Below are positions 59,630 to 64,000 of a DNA stretch of 64,000 nt, piece after piece. The translations under genes were made by a program, and so were the position numbers. The notes under the pieces are model-generated. The model was not told the DNA's origin and ran no database searches. It was given only the letters and a program-made list of their open reading frames with translations. The DNA is taken from NCBI RefSeq assembly GCF_014196915.1, contig NZ_JACIEP010000010.1, positions 25,728 through 89,727 of the forward strand. The letters run 5' to 3'. How positions within the stretch are numbered: the first letter of the stretch is position 1; the number at the start of each line of letters is the position of its first letter. This stretch comes from Dysgonomonas hofstadii. GTDB lineage: Bacteria; Bacteroidota; Bacteroidia; Bacteroidales; Dysgonomonadaceae.

Positions 59630-60754
59630 ATGATAAAAACACGTATGGAAAAGAAGAAAAATATGGATTACACCGTAATCAGACTGTCGGAACAAGTGAA
59701 GTCATACCCTGCATTCAACCGCAATACCAAAGGCTGGATAAACTATGACCGCGACAACCTGCTGCCCCAACGCATCATAGAACTGAACAACGGATCGGCT
59801 ATCAACAAAGCCGTGATAGAAAACAAAGTAACTTACATCTGCGGCAGCGGTGTGAAAGACGGCGAGTACTATGGGCAGCCCAATCCGGCAGACGACTGGG
59901 ACGCACTGATAGAAAAAATAGCTAAGGATTATGTTACATTCGGTGGCTATTGCTTTCAGGTGATACTCAATGAGAACGGTAAGACTGTGAGCCTTTACCA
60001 TACCGATTTCAGTAAAGTGCGTGTGGGGCAGGTAAACGATTATGGTGTTTACCTCAGCTTCTTCCTGTCGAACGATTGGCGCAAGACTTACGGCAAATTT
60101 GCTCCCGTAGAGATCAAAGCATACGGTTTGGAAGAAATGCAGAAGGGCGTGCCGTATCTGTTCTATTATAAAGACTATGAGCCCAGTCTCGATTTTTATC
60201 CGGTACCACAATATTATTCGGCACTCAGCTATATAGAAGCCGACGGACTGCTGGGTAAATTCTACCGCAACTCTATCAACAACGGCTTTGTACCGTCTAC
60301 CATTATCACCATGCCCAGCAACCCCACAGAAGGGCAGAAGGCTCAATTTCAACGCGATATAGAGAACAGCTATGCCGGGACAAATGGCGCCAACAGTATT
60401 GTCGTCCTCTGGGGCGAAAGCCAGGAAGTTAAACCGGTGGTGACATCGTATACGGCAAGTAATAATGCCGATCTGTATAACAATGTGGATGAAATTATCT
60501 TCCAGAAAATAATATCGGCACATCGCCTTACATCACCTACTCTTGCCGGATTGTCGGGCTCGGGCAACCTTAGCGGAAATGCCAGTGAGATCATCAATTC
60601 GTATGTGCTGTACAACCAGACGGTAATACATCAGCTTCGCCGCAAGTTACTGGATACGCTTAGTGTATTCACTATCAACAATGGATATAAAAAGCTGGAA
60701 ATAGAGGATCTCAATATCGTAAAAGAACTTGCTGCCGACAGCAATATTAAATAG
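59630..60754 (+). CDS. Phage portal protein
   Basis: A 374-residue protein. The N-terminus IRLSEQVKSYPAFNRNTKGW, then NYDRDNLLPQRIIELNNGSA, and the central YYKDYEPSLDFYPVPQYYSA, with the C-terminal EIIFQKIISAHRLTSPTLAG and NASEIINSYVLYNQTVIHQL, are of the type found in portals of Bacteroidetes prophages (PBSX/HK97-like group). Portals form the dodecameric DNA channel of the head. It stands alone on the plus strand, unlike the minus-strand tail genes, and no terminase or capsid gene is near. ATG 59645 is an alternative start. Confidence 0.75.
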   Translation: MIKTRMEKKKNMDYTVIRLSEQVKSYPAFNRNTKGWINYDRDNLLPQRIIELNNGSAINKAVIENKVTYICGSGVKDGEYYGQPNPADDWDALIEKIAKDYVTFGGYCFQVILNENGKTVSLYHTDFSKVRVGQVNDYGVYLSFFLSNDWRKTYGKFAPVEIKAYGLEEMQKGVPYLFYYKDYEPSLDFYPVPQYYSALSYIEADGLLGKFYRNSINNGFVPSTIITMPSNPTEGQKAQFQRDIENSYAGTNGANSIVVLWGESQEVKPVVTSYTASNNADLYNNVDEIIFQKIISAHRLTSPTLAGLSGSGNLSGNASEIINSYVLYNQTVIHQLRRKLLDTLSVFTINNGYKKLEIEDLNIVKELAADSNIK

Positions 60755-60869
60755 TAGCCGGAGGAGTCAAAGCATAACAATGGCTGCTCTGACTACTGGC
60801 CGGAGGCAATGACTCCTTTAATTACTCATTATTTTACTACATTTATTTTGACAAAAGTTTGACAAATGG

Positions 60870-60900
60870 AAAAGCACAGGCTGTGAAGTCTGTGCTTTTT
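60870..60900 (+). terminator. Hairpin, copy 1 of a duplicated terminator
   Basis: AAAAGCACAG at 60870-60879 pairs with CTGTGCTTTT at 60890-60899, followed by a T. Nearly the same hairpin recurs at 61574-61604. Confidence 0.75.
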
Positions 60901-60953
60901 GTGTGAAAATTTGATAAAAAATATTATAGAAACTATATGCGTAGAGGAAAGGT

Positions 60954-60985
60954 TTTGGTGAGGTTTTTCATTATTGGTAATTTTG
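60954..60985 (+). promoter_or_regulatory. Promoter of the 61050 gene
   Basis: TTTG at 60954-60957 and TAATTTTG at 60978-60985 are 20 bases apart; the ATG at 61050 follows after 64 bases. Confidence 0.6.
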
Positions 60986-61049
60986 ACAAAACTGGTTTAA
61001 ACGTTTTTTTTAAGATATATTAGTACTAATCCTCCAATGCTTGCCCATT

Positions 61050-61547
61050 ATGAAAAAGTACATACTTATCCTCTTTCTTTCTGTTTTCTGCGTTGGTAAA
61101 TCATTTGCTGCCGAACAGATACCCGACATACTGCTTGTGAACAACGATACCGTATTTCTTAAAACGTTCCCGCTCGAAAAGCTGAAATTTAAACTCTATC
61201 CTTTCGATTACGGAGGAGGCATAGGATCGCCCAACGATGCTTGTCTGCGGGGGTATCAGGCTATATGGACAGTTGTAGATTATAAATTATACCTGAAAGA
61301 GATAAGAAAAATAGGTGAGCCTTGGGAAACGGTTAATCTGAAAGATTTCTTTGAAAAGAACGGGCATTCGCCTGTAATGCACGACGGACTGATATTTGCC
61401 AACTGGTATTCGGCCAGCCTTGTCTATTATTTCAGCAATACGTCGAAATATCTGTATAAACCGGCCGTCCGTTTTTTCTGGGATAAACCAAAAATTAAAT
61501 TCGAAAATGGTCTGATGACCATCAATATATTAAACGAAATTGCATAA
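61050..61547 (+). CDS. Exported hypothetical protein
   Basis: A 165-residue protein with signal MKKYILILFLSVFCVGKSFA. The mature part (EQIPDILLVNNDTVFLKTFP, then YQAIWTVVDYKLYLKEIRKI) resembles small Bacteroidetes secreted proteins of unknown function. There are two cysteines, one in the signal peptide and one (NDACLRGY) in the mature part. It is flanked by the two copies of the same hairpin. A TTG three codons upstream is rejected. Confidence 0.6.
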   Translation: MKKYILILFLSVFCVGKSFAAEQIPDILLVNNDTVFLKTFPLEKLKFKLYPFDYGGGIGSPNDACLRGYQAIWTVVDYKLYLKEIRKIGEPWETVNLKDFFEKNGHSPVMHDGLIFANWYSASLVYYFSNTSKYLYKPAVRFFWDKPKIKFENGLMTINILNEIA

Positions 61548-61573
61548 CTTTCGTTGGATTTTTGCATAAGAAG

Positions 61574-61604
61574 AAAAGCACAGACTGTGAAGCCTGTGCT
61601 TTTT
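61574..61604. terminator. Hairpin, copy 2 of a duplicated terminator
   Basis: AAAAGCACAG at 61574-61583 pairs with CTGTGCTTTT at 61594-61603. It lies between convergent genes and can serve both. Confidence 0.8.
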
Positions 61605-61627
61605 ATGTTGATGATACTATATTCATC

Positions 61628-62848
61628 TTAAAAACTATATCCGACACTGAAATGCAAAGCCTTCATTTTATCTTTGTTTCCGTATATGCTCTCCGATCCT
61701 ATTGTCTGCAGCGGATTGGTTTCGGTCGTTTGTTCGTATGTTGCACGGATAAAAACAGAAGATTTTTCTTTTATCATGTAATGACATCCTATCCCCCCGT
61801 AAAACCCTATAAAAACAGAATTAGGGGTTTCACTCTCCAACATCACATATTTGTAATGCCCCGAAGCGTTTAATAGAAAAGAGCTGCTAAAACCTCCTTC
61901 TATAAAAGGGCGTATTTTACCTGACGGATATGTGTATTTCACTCCTATTTTTGCTCCGGCCAATAAAGATTTTACACTATAAGGCGTAGTCGAGGTCTCA
62001 CCTGCATCTATTTCTTCTTGTGTGTACTGACGCATACCTTCTGTTTTGAAGCCTGAAAATGAAACATCTACAAGTAAGCTCAGCGCCTTTGACCATCTGG
62101 GGTATGTAAAACTTATCTGGCCGCCTATCAGAGGATAAACAGAACTGTTATTATCCACCGGACCGAAATAATAGTAGTTGAAAGTATAGCTGGTATGCCG
62201 TATTCCGGCATAAGCGGAAAATCCGACGGTAACATTCTTCTCGTTTACTTCAGGGTCTTTGTATACTACAACAGAGCCTCCGGTTTCGGAATTGTATTTT
62301 TTTACAAGGTTTATCATCGTTTTACTATTGAAGGCAGGAGACTTTATACCCTGTCCGATATCGGGCCTGTCCCTGAAAATATATTGCAGCCGGCCTATAT
62401 AACTCACATCTTTCTCTACGCGGGCTCCGATATGTTCATCGGCTTTTTTTGTGACCGGAACTGTTTCTTGGGGAGTTTCGAAAAAATAATATTCCTGAAA
62501 ATTGTCTATGTTGGAATAATAATAAAGGTTCATGTCTCCTCCTACCAGATATTCGGCAAAAACTTTTTTTTGCATACCATTGAGGTTTATATCCAGCGAT
62601 ACATAATATTTTCCGCTACCGGTAAGCCTGTATCCTGTGATCTGCCCCGGATAAAACGTTTCTATCTGACCATCCTCAGTCTTCTTGAACTGGCATTTGA
62701 CCATGTTGTCGACAGTGGTACGGTAATTGACGAGCCCGTGGATCGTATCTTTTTGCGAAGTAATAACATATCCTTTCTGGTAATTTGACTGGGCTTTGAC
62801 AGACGCACATGCAAAAAGAAGGACAAGGCATAGAACGAAATTTCTCAT
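61628..62848 (-). CDS. Predicted outer-membrane barrel protein of unknown function
   Basis: A 406-residue exported protein (signal MRNFVLCLVLLFACASVKAQ). The N-terminal part (YQKGYVITSQKDTIHGLVNY) resembles a domain common in uncharacterised Bacteroidetes envelope proteins. From about residue 205 amphipathic strands suggest a barrel (FSAYAGIRHTSYTFNYYYFG, IRPFIEGGFSSSFLLNASGH) closing with KALHFSVGYSF. No ligand or enzyme motif. It sits between two phage-type genes. Confidence 0.65.
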   Translation of the reverse strand: MRNFVLCLVLLFACASVKAQSNYQKGYVITSQKDTIHGLVNYRTTVDNMVKCQFKKTEDGQIETFYPGQITGYRLTGSGKYYVSLDINLNGMQKKVFAEYLVGGDMNLYYYSNIDNFQEYYFFETPQETVPVTKKADEHIGARVEKDVSYIGRLQYIFRDRPDIGQGIKSPAFNSKTMINLVKKYNSETGGSVVVYKDPEVNEKNVTVGFSAYAGIRHTSYTFNYYYFGPVDNNSSVYPLIGGQISFTYPRWSKALSLLVDVSFSGFKTEGMRQYTQEEIDAGETSTTPYSVKSLLAGAKIGVKYTYPSGKIRPFIEGGFSSSFLLNASGHYKYVMLESETPNSVFIGFYGGIGCHYMIKEKSSVFIRATYEQTTETNPLQTIGSESIYGNKDKMKALHFSVGYSF

Positions 62849-63063
62849 AGATCGATAAAATTAAGATGTTAACGAATGCAAGGTAGGAAAAAATATTCTT
62901 CTATATTTGTTGAGTGTTGTTTATTTTTCATCTATATTTTAAGTGAATATTTAACGTCTGTTATCTTAAACAAAACACAGGCTATGAAGACATATTGTGT
63001 TAGGTGCTGTTATTTCAGTATCTCTTTTTACTTCATCGGCACATTAAGAAATTAGTTGATTAA
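62849..63063. other. Intergenic region
   Basis: 215 AT-rich bases. Only a degenerate TACCTTGC box near 62881-62888 on the minus strand is seen. Confidence 0.4.
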
Positions 63064-63812
63064 TCACCGCTTCACTTGCTTCTCAAACTTATACTGCTCT
63101 TCCTCGGCACGGGCTTTATCTATCCGATAGAGGAGAAATCCGAAAACTTCGACAACTGTTTTTCCAGTGATCTGGTCAAACAGGTAAATCTTATCCTCTG
63201 CCAGATCGGCAATTGTTTTATACCACCCCCATTTATTACAAAAGTTTTGGTATCCTCGAGAAAGCGGTTTGCCTGAGCCACCACCTGTGAATAGTGGTTC
63301 AAAATCGCTTCTGACTCTTTCTTTCTGTGTAAAAAAAAAGCCAGCAACGGCAGCGCCATGTCGCACGAGAGCGAGCGGAACAGTTCTTTCCGCTCTTTGG
63401 TAGTCTCTACATTGTAGCTTTCACCCGCCGGACGGCATACAATAGCCAGTATCTCCGAAATTTTTGTATCGCTGTCGCTCTGGAGGACATTTTCAATATC
63501 GATCCATTCGCCCAGCGTGATTTTGTCCGAAAGGGTGATAAAATAATCCTGCCCCTTGATATTCACTTTCGTTGACGGTTCGAAACCGGTGTCGAATACA
63601 AACTGCACGGCACCAGATATCGTGTCGTAAAGCTGCCGGGGCGATTCCATCAGCATAGCCGCGTCTATTTTGCAGATGCCGGCTATCAGGTTCACGTCCT
63701 GTACCCGTTCGCCGGACTGGTGCATAAACCATTTTTCGTAATCGGCTAGGGTGATATCCGCCCAACTGTCGGGAACGGAAATGTTCTGTTCGTTAAATTC
63801 TATTCTCAGCAT
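63064..63812 (-). pseudogene. Phage tail assembly chaperone-like gene with a -1 frameshift
   Basis: The main frame runs from ATG 63812 to a stop at 63120 (230 residues): ADITLADYEKWFMHQSGERV, ITLGEWIDIENVLQ and KERKELFRSLSCDMALPLLA look like Bacteroidetes phage tail-chaperone proteins. Near 63240-63215 its protein-like character ends. The -1 frame then carries NKWGWYKTIADLAEDKIYLF, then DQITGKTVVEVFGFLLYRID, up to a stop at 63064, a convincing C-terminal domain. Restoring one base in the T-run around 63242 joins them smoothly. A slippery TTTTTTA lies further up (63336-63330). So this is either a broken gene or programmed frameshifting. Confidence 0.6.
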
Positions 63813-63894
63813 AAGTTTTTTAATTATGGGTTATAATTTATTTTCCTTATAGATAATCGAATAGAATTTTGATGAAAGCACGGGGAATTATTTG

Positions 63895-64000
63895 GGTCTT
63901 ATAGTGTATACTAATTGTGATATATCCGAAGAATAAGAATTATATACTTCAAAATTATCCTTATAAGGTCTTATAGTATACACTAGTTGTGATATATCCG
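63895..64000. repeat. Two 34-bp direct repeats at the window edge
   Basis: 63895-63928 and 63967-64000 match at 31 of 34 positions, separated by 38 bases. Both begin GGTCTTATAGT and end TTGTGATATATCCG. The inner TAGTGTATACTA of the first is exactly the reverse complement of TAGTATACACTA in the second. The window ends on the last base of the second unit, so an array may continue. Confidence 0.7.

Noticed and set aside
59702..60523. 273-codon frame antisense to the portal gene
   Set aside because: Low-complexity cysteine/isoleucine-rich translation without motifs; a shadow of the portal frame.
63330..63336. TTTTTTA as the proven frameshift site
   Set aside because: Frame-0 protein similarity seems to continue about 30 codons past this site, so a base loss near 63242 explains the data better. 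Left open in the findings.
63895..64000. CRISPR array
   Set aside because: Only two units, three mismatches between them, a core that is inverted, and no cas gene in the window. Kept as an unexplained repeat.

Overview
The window looks like chromosomal DNA from a Bacteroidales bacterium. The signs are SusC/SusD-type outer-membrane genes, many TonB-linked barrels, lipoproteins, and repeated -7 promoter elements of the Bacteroidetes form TAnnTTTG just upstream of starts. A Dysgonomonas- or Parabacteroides-like host is likely, but the genus is inference. No rRNA, tRNA, transposase or integrase gene was recognised.

Layout. 1-4311: an edge-truncated B12-binding radical SAM protein, a QIG-repeat surface protein and a bleomycin-hydrolase-type peptidase. 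4555-10502: an MFS transporter, a methyltransferase, a PfkB-family kinase, a NupG-type nucleoside permease and a 5'-nucleotidase split over two genes; the last four look like nucleotide/nucleoside salvage. 10854-11585: an XRE regulator and a 291-bp inverted-repeat element. 11671-14841: a tight operon of three exported proteins sharing one N-terminus and carrying seven Cys-Tyr motifs, ending in a radical SAM/SPASM enzyme; I consider this the most interesting system here. 14893-15479: the first copy of a roughly 585-bp non-coding repeat. 15654-21622: an amino-acid permease, a GH43 hydrolase, a double-DUF1080 protein and a Gfo/Idh/MocA oxidoreductase (sugar catabolism). 21971-31798: a TPR/AraC regulator with SusC, SusD, TlpA-like and DsbD-like genes. 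31903-39588: housekeeping genes (GNAT, prmA, KdsC-like phosphatase, DUF2520, nitroreductase, sugar transferase, topA). 39953-42823: a barrel protein, a glycosyltransferase, the second copy of the long repeat and a fragment of the inverted-repeat element. 42964-51000: a TonB-type barrel with an RG-rich tail, a siderophore-type receptor translationally coupled to a PepSY reductase-like protein, a small membrane protein and an EamA transporter. 51454-53310: an ABC-F protein whose 3' end runs into a nested inverted-repeat element.

From 53309 to the right edge, isolated phage structural genes (tail-like protein, gp10-like protein, portal, frameshifted tail chaperone) are scattered on both strands among host-like genes: a surface protein, a ferredoxin, a small membrane protein, an ECF-type sigma factor and a barrel protein. 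A tetR gene there is reduced to a 30-codon stub, but its palindromic operator is intact. This reads as dispersed prophage debris. The window closes on two copies of a 34-bp direct repeat that may continue beyond the edge.

Start sites were chosen from hydrophobic signal sequences, overlaps and promoter positions. Where a TTG or GTG would lengthen a gene across its own promoter, the inner ATG is preferred.
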